DNA of 64,000 nt from Natrinema halophilum (GCF_013402815.2 NZ_CP058601.1:1984001-2048000); one strand, 5' to 3'. Positions 25,057-33,277 are shown, counted from the stretch's first letter. The notes: generated from the letters alone by a model not told the origin. Numbers and translations: made by a program.

Positions 25057-25631
25057 CGGTCGCTCACCTCGGCAAACCGGCATCCGTCACGGTGGGTGAC
25101 GAGGTCGCGGTCGATGTCCTCGTGAACCTCGCGGCTGCAGTCTCGGCACTGGTAGTATCGCGCACCGGTCGGTTCGCCGTACTTGTCGTATTCGACGTGA
25201 GGGCCGTCCCACGGATCGACGTCGTCGCTCTCGAGGATCTCGGCATCGTCGCCGGCGATCGCCCCGGTCACGCCACCGTCGGACGTCGCGACGCGCGGGC
25301 CGTTGGCGTGTTCGCCCAGGCGGGGGTCGACGTCCAACTCGGCGAGGGTCCTCGCGTCGACCGTCTCGTGTCCCATCGCGATCCGCGCACGGCGGACGTG
25401 TTTGCACCCACCGTCGGGGTGGCGGTACTCCGAGTCGGGGCACTCACACACGCCCTCGCGGACGTCCACGAGGTACTCCTTGCCGCTCTGTGAGGTGACA
25501 AGGGTCAGGTCATCGGCGCCGCGAGCCCGGCCGATCTCGGGCGTGACAGTCAGATACTCCTCGAGAGCGCGGACGTCGCGCTCGTCGAGCGTGTCGATAC
25601 ATTCTTCCGCTGCTTTGTCGTAGTTCGTCAT
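25053..25631 (-). CDS. SWIM zinc-finger protein
   Basis: A 192-aa protein, first gene of the leftward operon. VREGVCECPDSEYRH with GGCKHVRRARIA (about residues 57-85) is a SWIM motif (CxCx(n)CxH), which binds nucleic acid or protein. A second Cys/His cluster near the C-terminus (YYQCRDCSREVHEDI, then THRDGC) looks like another zinc site. Between them is a low-complexity acidic linker. SWIM proteins of this size are frequent in haloarchaeal plasmids and viruses. ATG 25631 faces the winged-helix gene at 25836 across a shared control region. Confidence 0.78.
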   Translation of the reverse strand: MTNYDKAAEECIDTLDERDVRALEEYLTVTPEIGRARGADDLTLVTSQSGKEYLVDVREGVCECPDSEYRHPDGGCKHVRRARIAMGHETVDARTLAELDVDPRLGEHANGPRVATSDGGVTGAIAGDDAEILESDDVDPWDGPHVEYDKYGEPTGARYYQCRDCSREVHEDIDRDLVTHRDGCRFAEVSDR

Positions 25632-25737
25632 GGCTTTCTGGTCTAACGAAAGCCGACGTCGGGTGCTGATGACACCCGGCGCAATCCTTCAGAAGATCAC
25701 GCCCGAGGACGTCTGCTTTCTATCCTATGCAACTACC

Positions 25738-25827
25738 TGCAAAGGCTTAAAGGTTGTCCTTTGCAAGGTTCTGCAAAGGACTTATTACAGATAGCCACCA
25801 AATCACTAATGCAGATGGATGCAAAGG
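25738..25827. promoter_or_regulatory. TGCAAAGG operator array in a divergent promoter region
   Basis: The 8-mer TGCAAAGG occurs three times in direct orientation (25738-25745, 25772-25779, 25820-25827) and once inverted as CCTTTGCA (25758-25765), all within 90 bases between the divergent SWIM operon and the winged-helix gene. Spacing between sites is 34, 14 and 48 bases. An AT-rich cttattac near 25781 could be the rightward TATA element. Repression by the adjacent regulator is inference. Confidence 0.7.
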
Positions 25828-25835
25828 TCCAAATA

Positions 25836-26069
25836 ATGGCCGATCGCGACGATGACTCGGGGCGGTACACGGAAACCTTCCCGCTCGAAGAATTCACAGA
25901 AGCGCTCAAGAACCTTGGAGGTTCAGCCGGGACTCAAGAGGTTGCCGACGAAGTTGGATGTAAGTATCGTACAGCGAACGCAAAGCTCCACGAGCTCAAG
26001 GAACGTGGAGAGGTGACCGCTCGTAAGGTCGGAAACGCCTATCTCTGGATGATTGATGGTGGGGGATGA
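25836..26069 (+). CDS. Winged-helix regulator of the element
   Basis: A 77-aa DNA-binding protein. ATG 25836 gives MADRDDDSGRYTETFPLEEF, the opening typical of this haloarchaeal family; in-frame ATGs at 25809 and 25815 exist. The helix-turn-helix is GTQEVADEVGCKYRTANAKL, followed by the wing ERGEVTARKVGNAYLWM. It is divergent from the six-gene leftward operon, with the TGCAAAGG array between them, so it is the likely autoregulator of both. Confidence 0.82.
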   Translation: MADRDDDSGRYTETFPLEEFTEALKNLGGSAGTQEVADEVGCKYRTANAKLHELKERGEVTARKVGNAYLWMIDGGG

Positions 26070-26278
26070 TCGCCGTGGCTCTTTCAACTAACCGCAAGCA
26101 TAATGTCCTCCGTTGCCCGGAGTGCGACGAGGATCTCGAGGGCAACCTCGGTCGGGTGCCGGCGGCCGTCGACGGCGACGCCGTCCGAGTGGCGATCGAC
26201 TGCCCGGGGTGTGCGACGTCGCTCGAGTTCTCCGGCGTCCAGGTGGGGATATCAATCGAAGCTGTCGGTGGAGGGTGA
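26066..26278 (+). CDS. Small zinc-finger protein
   Basis: A 70-aa protein whose ATG overlaps the stop of the regulator (ATGA). Two CPxC pairs are present, CPECDEDL near residue 18 and CPGCATSLEF near residue 46, typical of a single zinc ribbon. The rest is beta-rich. It is probably co-transcribed with the regulator. Its role is unknown. Confidence 0.65.
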   Translation: MIAVALSTNRKHNVLRCPECDEDLEGNLGRVPAAVDGDAVRVAIDCPGCATSLEFSGVQVGISIEAVGGG

Positions 26279-26282
26279 CATC

Positions 26283-26432
26283 ATGCCTGAATGCGCGGGC
26301 TGTGGTGCCCACGTCACGTCTGACTACCATCGCGTCTTCTCGGCCCGCGACGGTGAACTGAAGGCGTGCATCAACTGCTCGAGCAATCGCGTGGCCCGCG
26401 ACGCCGGTCGAAGCGAAGCGGGTTCAATGTGA
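26283..26432 (+). CDS. Micro zinc-finger protein
   Basis: A 49-aa protein starting MPECAGCGAHVTSDYHRVFS and continuing with KACINCSSNRVARDAG. The paired CxxC motifs (PECAGC, CINC) make one zinc site. Close relatives of this size and layout are widespread in haloarchaeal genomes and viruses. It follows the previous gene by four bases, so it belongs to the same short operon. Confidence 0.7.
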   Translation: MPECAGCGAHVTSDYHRVFSARDGELKACINCSSNRVARDAGRSEAGSM

Positions 26433-26508
26433 AAATGGGCCGTCAAGTCTCATGCAAACCGAAGGACGGGAGCGAGGTGGATGAAACTTCACGCGCGCGA
26501 GGCTATTC

Positions 26509-27129
26509 TCAGCTTTCGGACTCGAGTTTCAACTGCATGATCTTTGCATACTCCTCGTTATTCAGGTCACCCCGTCGAAAAAGTAGATCGAGCATACGAC
26601 GGGGGAGGGTCGCGAGTTCCTCGTCGGTCATATCGCCTGTGGAGTCGCCGAGAGACACCACCAGCTCGTTTGTCACTTCTTCCGGGACGCGGTCATCGCC
26701 CCGAAATTCAATCGCGGTACTCACTCCCTTTTCTACCTGGTTATTGAACGATTTGGTCACTCGAGCCAAGTGTTCTTCAGACGAATACTCCTTGTCTGGC
26801 GAGGACAGGAATTCTCTGACGTCGGTCTCATTGGTGAACATCGGCCGTTTCTGTGCCCACAGATACAACATCGCTGCAAGTGGCCAGGCCGGGGGCGCCT
26901 CTTCACCATCCGAATCCTCGTCCCTTTTAAATATCTCTTCCAGTTCGTTCTCATCCAAGTATTCAACGAGAACTTTGAGGTCGAGTAAACCGTTCCGTGC
27001 ACGCTCCCGAATCGCGTTACGTCGCTTGGTTCTGGCCGGTGGACTATATATGCTGTTGCGTCTAACCTCGCCCATTTCGAGGTATTCCCGATCACTGTCA
27101 GTCAGTATTCCGCGTGGTCGATTAACCAT
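26509..27129 (-). CDS. Uncharacterised haloarchaeal family protein (element paralogue)
   Basis: A 206-aa protein from ATG 27129. The N-terminus NRPRGILTDSDREYLEMG and the following basic helix TKRRNAIRERARNGLLDLKV align with the host protein at 62685 (DRPRGILTPSDRDFLLG; KQKRNRIRRRVRNAILDFSI). The two are members of one family, with one copy carried by the element. The C-terminus is helical (MTDEELATLPRRMLDLLFRR). No catalytic residues stand out. The basic N-terminal helices suggest nucleic-acid binding. The gene lies alone on the minus strand in AT-richer DNA. Confidence 0.75.
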   Translation of the reverse strand: MVNRPRGILTDSDREYLEMGEVRRNSIYSPPARTKRRNAIRERARNGLLDLKVLVEYLDENELEEIFKRDEDSDGEEAPPAWPLAAMLYLWAQKRPMFTNETDVREFLSSPDKEYSSEEHLARVTKSFNNQVEKGVSTAIEFRGDDRVPEEVTNELVVSLGDSTGDMTDEELATLPRRMLDLLFRRGDLNNEEYAKIMQLKLESES

Positions 27130-27197
27130 ATTGGGCAACAATAGACACCAATGGCACCAAAGCAGTTAAACCTATGGGCCTCCATTGTCAAAACAGA

Positions 27198-27344
27198 ATG
27201 TCAGCTGAAGCCGATCGATCCCACACGACACTGTGGGTAAGCAAAACGACAGCCTCTCGGCTGGAGGATCTAAAGCCCTTTGAGAGTCTCACGTGGGACG
27301 AGTGGTTGGCAGAGTTGGCCGATCAATACGAAAACACGGCGTAG
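27198..27344 (+). CDS. Small ribbon-helix-helix-like protein
   Basis: A 48-aa frame from ATG 27198 to TAG 27342-27344. TTLWVSKTTASRLEDLKPFE has the strand-then-helix pattern of ribbon-helix-helix (CopG/Arc-type) DNA-binding proteins, followed by LTWDEWLAELADQYENT as the second helix. It may be an antitoxin-like or copy-control repressor. No toxin gene follows. The gene is short, so its coding status is tentative. Confidence 0.55.
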   Translation: MSAEADRSHTTLWVSKTTASRLEDLKPFESLTWDEWLAELADQYENTA

Positions 27345-27528
27345 ACACTCATGAACAGTGGATCCAACAGGGAGATGACCCGACCGCGCCCACGGCCGGC
27401 GAGCCCTGCAAAGACTACTGACGAGTACCGCAACGACAACCCCGATAGTCCCGACGACGGTGTTGTCTATCTGTCCTTTCGGGCGGATGGGTCTTATTTC
27501 TGTCGTCGGGGCACCGCGAGCCCACGAC

Positions 27529-27771
27529 ATGATCACTGAGAACAATCAATCAGACAGAACAGCGGCTGAACTAACCGACCCGGATACGGATGCGAGCGCC
27601 GGATATGCTGAAGAATACCTCCACCAAGGCGTTGAGTCGGCCAGTGACTCAATGGAACCGGATGAGGAGTTCGACCGATTACTTGAGTTTGCCGACCGAC
27701 TCGCCGCCGCGACTCGCGAGGATCGACCGATGCAGTACCGCGAGAAACACGCACGGAGGGTGACGAGCTGA
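27529..27771 (+). CDS. Small acidic element protein
   Basis: An 80-aa protein from ATG 27529, preceded at leaderless distance by a TATA-like cttattt (27493-27499). It is acidic and helical (EEFDRLLEFADRLAAATRED) with a basic tail (QYREKHARRVTS). No family is recognised. It is followed two bases later by the next small gene. Confidence 0.55.
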   Translation: MITENNQSDRTAAELTDPDTDASAGYAEEYLHQGVESASDSMEPDEEFDRLLEFADRLAAATREDRPMQYREKHARRVTS

Positions 27772-27772
27772 T

Positions 27773-27973
27773 ATGAGTTTAGCCACAGATACGAATCCTG
27801 ACGAGTACGTTCGGAAGAATCGAGAGACGTTGGTGAAGATCATCAAGCACGGCAACGACGATTTCGTCCGATCGCTGGCACTCGCTGCGATAGTTGAATT
27901 TGGCGGAGAGCCCGACCTGGAGAAGGTCCGCCGCGAGATCGACCGGGTTATCGAGATGGAGGGTGCGGCATGA
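27773..27973 (+). CDS. Small helical element protein
   Basis: A 66-aa protein, wholly helical (YVRKNRETLVKIIKHGNDDF, VRSLALAAIVEFGGEPDLEK). It starts one base after the stop of the preceding gene and converges on the integrase, whose stop is eight bases away. Such a gene next to the integrase could be an excision or accessory factor, but no winged-helix excisionase motif is visible. Confidence 0.58.
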   Translation: MSLATDTNPDEYVRKNRETLVKIIKHGNDDFVRSLALAAIVEFGGEPDLEKVRREIDRVIEMEGAA

Positions 27974-27981
27974 TCACCGCC

Positions 27982-29232
27982 TCAGCTGTCAGCGTCGACC
28001 GCGTCGACGAACTGCCGTGCAGTTTCAATGACGTCCGGATCACCACCGAGCGCTTCGACGAGCGGCTCGAGGTCCTCCAGGCTGGCGAGGAGTTCGGGAT
28101 GTTCCTTCGCGAGTCCGAGGAGTTGTCGCCGTTGCTCGTCCTGCTCCCGTTCGATCTCGTCGACGGCACCATGCTCGAGGGCTTGGTGGCACCACATGCA
28201 GAACGGTTCGTGTCGCGGGGTTTCCTTTTCACACCGGTCACACACAACAGCAGCCGTGGGTTCGGGTTCGTCGACTTCGACGTCGAGTCCGTGAGCACGG
28301 GCGAGCTCGCGATCACTCGCTTCAGCGAAGACCGAGATGTATCGAGAAGCCGCTTTGCTCCCGCGGGTCCATCCGTGGTGATCCTCGAGGACGGCCTGGT
28401 TCACGCCCTGACTCGCAAGGTGGCTCGCCGAGGACTTGCGGAAGTTCGTGAAGGTGACGGGCTTAGTGATGCCTGCACGTTCGGCTGCTTTTTTAGGGAT
28501 CTTCGCCGCCATCTGGTACGACATCTCTTCGCCGTTCTGAAGTTTGCACCACAGCAGCGCGTTGGGGTCGTCACTCCGAGGGTGGTCGGTCAGCCAGCGG
28601 TTGAGGTACGGAACCGACGTGATGAGCGTGATCGAGCGCTGTCCCTTCTTTCCGTCGACGGTGATCTGGAGACCGTGTTTGTGGTCGGTGACGTCGCCGA
28701 CAGTGAGCCCGAGAAGCTCGCCCGAGCGCGGGCCGCCGTCCCATGCGACTGCAATCAGGGCGGCGTCGCGGGCGTTCATCGTCGCGTCAATCATCGGGCG
28801 GACGTCTTCGTCCCACTCGAGCATGTCGCCCGGATCCGGGATCGGGTTGTAGTTCGACGACGTGCCGGTCGGGATCCACTCGAGACTCTCTGGGACGTCG
28901 TCGCCGGGAGTGAGGAAACGACCGAAGGCACGGAGGGCGTTGCGATTGTCCTTGTTGCTTTCGACGTTGTCGTATTCCTGGTGGATGACACGGACAACGT
29001 GCTCGGCGGCTTCGCGATCGTCGAGGACGTCCGCCAGGCCGTCACTTCGTTCGGCGAGGATTGTGCAGTGACGGAGCAGCTTCTCGTGGCGAGCGACACC
29101 GATCCGCGACGGGACGAGGGCCAGGGCCTTGCTGAAGTCGAGGAGCAGCTCACGATCGGCGTCGGAGACGTCACGCTCGCCGTCTTCGATCTGTTCGACG
29201 AGACGGTCGAGCGCGAGTTGCTTGTCGGGCAT
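27982..29232 (-). CDS. Tyrosine recombinase/integrase with zinc ribbon
   Basis: A 416-aa site-specific recombinase. The SAM-like core-binding part spans about residues 25-120. The catalytic domain shows R169 in GGPRSGELLGL, R265 in TNFRKSSASHLA, H286 in DHHGW and the nucleophile Y298 in SRYISVF. The usual His before Arg II is replaced (TNFR). After the catalytic domain comes a zinc ribbon, CDRCEKETPRHEPFCMWC, common in haloarchaeal integrases. It lies 53 bases inside the right copy of the tRNA-Ser repeat and reads inwards. It is expected to integrate and excise the element. Confidence 0.92.
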   Translation of the reverse strand: MPDKQLALDRLVEQIEDGERDVSDADRELLLDFSKALALVPSRIGVARHEKLLRHCTILAERSDGLADVLDDREAAEHVVRVIHQEYDNVESNKDNRNALRAFGRFLTPGDDVPESLEWIPTGTSSNYNPIPDPGDMLEWDEDVRPMIDATMNARDAALIAVAWDGGPRSGELLGLTVGDVTDHKHGLQITVDGKKGQRSITLITSVPYLNRWLTDHPRSDDPNALLWCKLQNGEEMSYQMAAKIPKKAAERAGITKPVTFTNFRKSSASHLASQGVNQAVLEDHHGWTRGSKAASRYISVFAEASDRELARAHGLDVEVDEPEPTAAVVCDRCEKETPRHEPFCMWCHQALEHGAVDEIEREQDEQRRQLLGLAKEHPELLASLEDLEPLVEALGGDPDVIETARQFVDAVDADS

Positions 29233-29284
29233 GTGGTGACGGTACCCTTTTTTATATTAATTGGAGTTAAACCTTCCGTTCATT

Positions 29285-29299
29285 TCCCTGTCCTGGCGT
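29285..29299 (+). repeat. attR: duplicate of the tRNA-Ser 3' end
   Basis: An exact 15-bp copy of tccctgtcctggcgt from the 3' end of tRNA-Ser (15086-15100), with no tRNA body attached. It marks the right boundary of the integrated element. Confidence 0.82.
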
Positions 29300-29506
29300 T
29301 TTCCGTCGCGAGCAATCCGCGAGCGACGAAAACTCGACGAGAGGACGCGATTCCGTGAGGCGTAGCGACCGACGTGACGCTGGCCGTCGCCGATCTGTCG
29401 GTACCCGCTCCGGTGGGTTCATCCCGTCGGTAGGCCGGCAGCTATCGTCGTTTTGGATTGGGCTATCGAAGACGAAAGGGAGGGGTACGCAAAGGCGGTG
29501 CCGGAC

Positions 29507-29770
29507 TTATTGCTCGAGTTCCACGGGGGAATCGGTCGCAATCCAGCAGTCGGGGTCATCCGGATCTCTGAGTCGAAGATTGCCGCTCTGACACACCACC
29601 ATTTCGTATCGATCGTTCATGATGACCCCGATGGGGACTCTCTCGGGATCGGTTATCGTAACGGGGCGCGTACCCACCGGGACCGACGGAGTAAGATGCC
29701 CATACTGGGCATCGAAAGGAAGCCGATCGGGAGGTCGTTCCCGGATCGGTCCGCGTCCCGTCTCTCCCAC
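29507..29770 (-). CDS. Possible small haloarchaeal protein
   Basis: An 87-codon frame. The C-terminal third (MNDRYEMVVCQSGNLRLRDP, DDPDCWIATDSPVELEQ) has natural haloarchaeal composition and resembles small proteins ending in a DPDxPxxWI-type motif. A 38-aa product starting at ATG 29620 is an alternative. The N-terminal part is Arg/Pro-rich and may not be translated. It is divergent from the SRAP gene, with 43 bases between. Confidence 0.42.
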   Translation of the reverse strand: MGETGRGPIRERPPDRLPFDAQYGHLTPSVPVGTRPVTITDPERVPIGVIMNDRYEMVVCQSGNLRLRDPDDPDCWIATDSPVELEQ

Positions 29771-29813
29771 AGCGAGCGGGCAGCCTTTGGTTTCGCGGTT
29801 GCTTAGTGCGAGT

Positions 29814-30596
29814 ATGTGCGGTCGCTACACACTAACCGTCGAGCAGGACGACCTCGAGGCGCGATTCGACGCGCAGTTTCGGGGCGGTGACTCCGGATCG
29901 GGACATGTAACAGGGTCGGAGTCCGGATCTGAGTTTACACCCCGATACAACATGGCGCCCGGACAGGAGCTGCCGGTCATCACCGACGAGGACCCGACAA
30001 TGATCCGCCGCCTCGAGTGGGGGCTGGTGCCGTCGTGGGCGGACGACGACACGGGCGGGCTGATCAACGCTCGAGCGGAATCCGTCGACGAGAAACCGAG
30101 TTTCCGCGGAGCATACGAACGGCCCAGCGGTTCTCGCGATCCCAGCGAGGGGCCGGACACGTCGTCGGCGGGTCGGTGTCTCGTTCCAGCAGACGGGTTT
30201 TACGAGTGGGTAGAAACGGAAGACGGAAAACGGCCCTACCGAGTCACCTTCGAGGACGACCGCGTTTTCGCCATGGCCGGCCTCTGGGAGCGATGGGAAC
30301 CGGAGACGACGCAGACTGGACTCGACGCCTTCGGCGGGGGCATCGACGACGAAATAGAGGCCGAACCGCTCGAGACGTACACGATACTCACGACGGAACC
30401 GAACGACCTCGTATCGGATTTGCACAACCGGATGGCGGTCATCGTCGACCCCGGCGACGAGGAGCGCTGGCTATCGGCTGCCGATCCCCAGGAGCTATTC
30501 GAGCCGTATCCGGCCGACGGGATGTGCACCGCTCCGGTGTCGATGGCGGTGAATAATCCGTCGACCGACGATCCATCGATACTCGAGCCATCGTAA
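29814..30596 (+). CDS. SOS response-associated peptidase (SRAP/HMCES/YedK family)
   Basis: A 260-aa protein that crosslinks to and shields abasic sites in single-stranded DNA. ATG 29814 is fixed by the catalytic Cys2, which must become N-terminal after Met removal (MCGRYTLT). Other active-site residues are N85 in LINARAESVDEKPSFRG, E131 in CLVPADGFYEW and H204 in DLHNRMAVIVD. YNMAPGQELPVI and LEWGLVPSW are conserved core blocks. The two Gly/Ser/Asp insertions (residues about 24-41 and 105-120) are haloarchaeal additions. Confidence 0.93.
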   Translation: MCGRYTLTVEQDDLEARFDAQFRGGDSGSGHVTGSESGSEFTPRYNMAPGQELPVITDEDPTMIRRLEWGLVPSWADDDTGGLINARAESVDEKPSFRGAYERPSGSRDPSEGPDTSSAGRCLVPADGFYEWVETEDGKRPYRVTFEDDRVFAMAGLWERWEPETTQTGLDAFGGGIDDEIEAEPLETYTILTTEPNDLVSDLHNRMAVIVDPGDEERWLSAADPQELFEPYPADGMCTAPVSMAVNNPSTDDPSILEPS

Positions 30597-30679
30597 GTCC
30601 GGCGTCGTGACGCACTCGGTGACAGGACGACGTCGGTACCCGATCGGTGGCGGTCCGGCGTCGGTTCGCGGGGAGGATG

Positions 30680-31915
30680 TCAAGGCTGAAACTCGACAGC
30701 GGTAACATCGAATCGGGCACCGTCGTCGATGTCGGCAAGCGAGACGGCCCAGCCGTGTGCGTCCGCGATGGTTTCGACGATGGTCAATCCGAAACCGGTC
30801 CCGGAATCTTGTGTCGAAAAGCCGTGTGTGAAGATCCGATCTCGATCGTCGGCCGGAACACCCGGCCCGTCGTCTTCGACGTAGAAGCCGACTGGATCGG
30901 TCTCCTTGCGAAGCAGGCCGATTCGGACAGTGGGTGACGACGATCCGTGTTCGACCGAATTTCGCACGAGATTTTCGAGCAGTTGGATGAGACGACTTTC
31001 GTCGGCAGCGATACAAACGTCCTCGAGCGACTCGGTCCGGAGTGTCGCATCGCCGGTGTCGACGTGCGCCCAGGCGGCGGTAACGACGTGCTCGAGGGAA
31101 ACGGAATCGGGGTCGTCGACGCGCTGGCCGTCACGAGCAAGTGTCAGAAGGCTATCTATGAGCGCGCTCATACGGTCGTGTGACTCCTCGACGGCCTCGA
31201 GATGATCGAGGACGCGCGACGACTCGGTGTGCTCTCGAGCGAGTACGAGATGGCCCTGTGCGACGTTCAGGGGATTTCGAAGGTCGTGACTGACGACGCT
31301 TGCGAACTGCTCGAGTTGTTCGGTCTGATTCTCGAGCATGCATTCTCGTCGTTTTCGCTCGGTGATATCCACGTAAATGCCGTATCCTTCGACTCGGCCG
31401 CCTTCTCTGGTAACCGTAACGGGACGGAATATAAACGTTCGAACGTCACCGTCAGCCGTCTTCCGTCGAAGCTCCTGCCCGTTGTCGGACGAGACTAACC
31501 AGTGATCGATACCGTTCGCACTGTCATCACCCGGAACGATGAGGGCTGAAAGTGACGTTCCGACGGCGGCCGAACCGTACCCGAAGGTCTCCTGAAACGC
31601 CGGGTTGAGCCACGTGACGATCGGTTCGTTGTCTTCGAATTCGACGACGACGACTGGATCCGAAATTCGCTCGAGCAACGCCTCGAATCGCTGTTGGGCC
31701 TGCTGGTGGACGCGAATTTCCTGGGCGACGAGCGCTATATACCCCTCGTAACGGTCCGCAATCACGGAACAGAGATCCTCGAGTTCGTAGGGAGTGTACT
31801 GATCTTCCCCTTCGAGACCGATCGTCTCTGCAGCCTCTTCGACGAGCGCTTCGGCTCTCTCCACGCCGACCGTCTGGCTGAACTTCGAGACCAACCGCTC
31901 GTGATCAGTGTTCAT
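30680..31915 (-). CDS. PAS-domain sensor histidine kinase
   Basis: A 411-aa cytoplasmic sensor kinase from ATG 31915. A helical N-terminal part is followed by a PAS domain (about 97-215: FEALLERISDPVVVVEFEDN, FQETFGYGSAAVGTSL, YGIYVDITERKRRE). The HisKA dimerisation helix carries the phospho-acceptor in ASVVSHDLRNPLNVAQG. The HATPase shows N, G1 and G2 boxes (LLENLVRNSVEHG, VEDDGPGVP, GTGFGLTIVE). There are no TM segments and no response regulator nearby. Its ATG overlaps the FIST gene stop (ATGA), so FIST is probably its co-sensor. Confidence 0.9.
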   Translation of the reverse strand: MNTDHERLVSKFSQTVGVERAEALVEEAAETIGLEGEDQYTPYELEDLCSVIADRYEGYIALVAQEIRVHQQAQQRFEALLERISDPVVVVEFEDNEPIVTWLNPAFQETFGYGSAAVGTSLSALIVPGDDSANGIDHWLVSSDNGQELRRKTADGDVRTFIFRPVTVTREGGRVEGYGIYVDITERKRRECMLENQTEQLEQFASVVSHDLRNPLNVAQGHLVLAREHTESSRVLDHLEAVEESHDRMSALIDSLLTLARDGQRVDDPDSVSLEHVVTAAWAHVDTGDATLRTESLEDVCIAADESRLIQLLENLVRNSVEHGSSSPTVRIGLLRKETDPVGFYVEDDGPGVPADDRDRIFTHGFSTQDSGTGFGLTIVETIADAHGWAVSLADIDDGARFDVTAVEFQP

Positions 31916-33105
31916 TTCGGGAGAAGCATGACGACGCTCGAGGTGTTGTGAAAGCCGCTGAGTTGTCCCATCTGGAGACACATCTCCCCGTAGGTTTCGT
32001 ACCCGCAAAGTGGCGCACCGAGTTCCTCGCTCATCGCGGAGACGCCATCCTGAAACCGATCCTCGAGGATGATTTCGCGACAGGCGCAGTCGTAAACGAA
32101 CGCTCCGGCGATCGAATCATCCGTCTTGGCCATCGCTTCGCGGACCGTTTCGCGGGCAGACTCGATCTGTGCGTCGGGCCTGCCGTACATCACACGCAGT
32201 ACCGTCCCCTCCGGGATCTCGACGGCGAAGCGAAGCGTTCCGTCGTCGGCCTCGACTCTCGGCCATCGGATCTTGTACGTCCCGCCCTGATCGACGCCGA
32301 ATTCGAAGGCACCCATAATCCGAAGCATCTGCGGACCGGTCGGTGGGACCTCGTCGATCTCGACGCCGAATTCCGCCTGGACGTGCTCTCTGACAGCGGC
32401 TTCCCAGACCTCGTAGGCCGGCCGACCGTCGAGTTCGGAGACGACGCAGCCATCGGCTGCCGTCACTGTCATCGGTTCGGAGATCGGTTCGTGACCGTGG
32501 CCGACGGCGATCGGGAGGCGGTCCTGTGAGGCGACGAGCGCGATTGCGACGGCGTCGTCGGTGACGGTATCATTTGTGAAAACGTGGGTGGCTTCCTGCT
32601 CGTATCTGTCCGATGCAGCGCCGCCGACGACGCTCACCCGGGGGCCGAGTTTCTGTTGAGCGACTAACGCGAGTTGCTCGCCGACGCCGCTGAGCCCGTC
32701 GTGGAGACTGATTGCCGAGAGGTACGGGTATCCGCCTACTTCCGTCGGAAGATCCCCGACTGCCTCTCGCACTGTGTTCGAAACGCTGGTCCGAAGTCCC
32801 GTTCCGAGGCCCGTAAAGAAGCGAAGCGAATCGCTGGCAACGAGGGCGACGACCACGCTCTCCGTGGCCACGATGTTCCCGGTGAACTCGCCGGCCGCAG
32901 AACAACCGAGTAATTCGGCTCCGGAACCGATCGACGAACGCACCCCATCGATGACTTTTTCGTACGCATATTCCGGCGAACAGAACAGATGACAGAAGTC
33001 GACTCGGTCCGTCGGCAGTTCGGCGAGTGCGCTATCCGCTGCGTGCCTTCCCGCTCGAGCGCTCTCACTGTCGGTCGCGTGACCCGTTGATACGACCGTT
33101 TCCAT
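31912..33105 (-). CDS. FIST N/C domain sensory protein
   Basis: A 397-aa FIST (F-box and intracellular signal transduction) protein, an input module thought to bind small ligands such as amino acids. The N-part (TDRVDFCHLFCSPEYAYEKV, GAELLGCSAAGEFTGN) and the C-part (IAGAFVYDCACREIILEDRF, APLCGYETYGEMCLQMG, GFHNTSSVVMLLP) carry the family's Gly/Cys blocks. It is translationally coupled to the PAS kinase, a common pairing in which FIST modulates kinase output. Confidence 0.88.
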   Translation of the reverse strand: METVVSTGHATDSESARAGRHAADSALAELPTDRVDFCHLFCSPEYAYEKVIDGVRSSIGSGAELLGCSAAGEFTGNIVATESVVVALVASDSLRFFTGLGTGLRTSVSNTVREAVGDLPTEVGGYPYLSAISLHDGLSGVGEQLALVAQQKLGPRVSVVGGAASDRYEQEATHVFTNDTVTDDAVAIALVASQDRLPIAVGHGHEPISEPMTVTAADGCVVSELDGRPAYEVWEAAVREHVQAEFGVEIDEVPPTGPQMLRIMGAFEFGVDQGGTYKIRWPRVEADDGTLRFAVEIPEGTVLRVMYGRPDAQIESARETVREAMAKTDDSIAGAFVYDCACREIILEDRFQDGVSAMSEELGAPLCGYETYGEMCLQMGQLSGFHNTSSVVMLLPK

Positions 33106-33277
33106 GACGTCTCGAGGAAAAGAAAATGCGAACGGTAATAAATTGTTTTACTTCCGGTACCGTCTCGGGAAGAACCGAGCGTGCCTTCCTCCGTTCGGCA
33201 ACCACTCCTCACGACCGACGGCCGTCTGTCACCGCCGCCGTCAGTGGCAGCGAAACTCGTTCCAACGAGTATAAGTT

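Larger units (their letters stand above)
15086..29299. mobile_element. Integrated genetic element in tRNA-Ser, about 14.2 kb
   Basis: The element is bounded by the 15-bp direct repeat of the tRNA-Ser 3' end. A tyrosine recombinase lies just inside the right boundary and a primase-polymerase/helicase just inside the left. About 25 mostly short, overlapping genes of accessory type fill it, and base composition and codon use become AT-richer in parts (21.4-22.4 and 26.5-27.5 kb). The two converging arms end at a HicBA toxin-antitoxin pair and a leftward operon. No capsid, portal or terminase is recognisable. It could be an integrated plasmid or a provirus of an undescribed type, since the long glycine-rich protein and TM protein hint at virion components. 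The boundaries are seen in sequence; its mobility is inferred. Confidence 0.85.

Noticed and set aside
27351-27539. 62-codon plus-strand frame
   Set aside because: Arg/Pro-rich, without promoter or coupling, and it overlaps the promoter of the better-supported gene at 27529.
27970-29358. 462-codon plus-strand open frame opposite the integrase
   Set aside because: It is antisense to a complete integrase with catalytic residues. Long antisense frames are expected from the GC-rich codon pattern.
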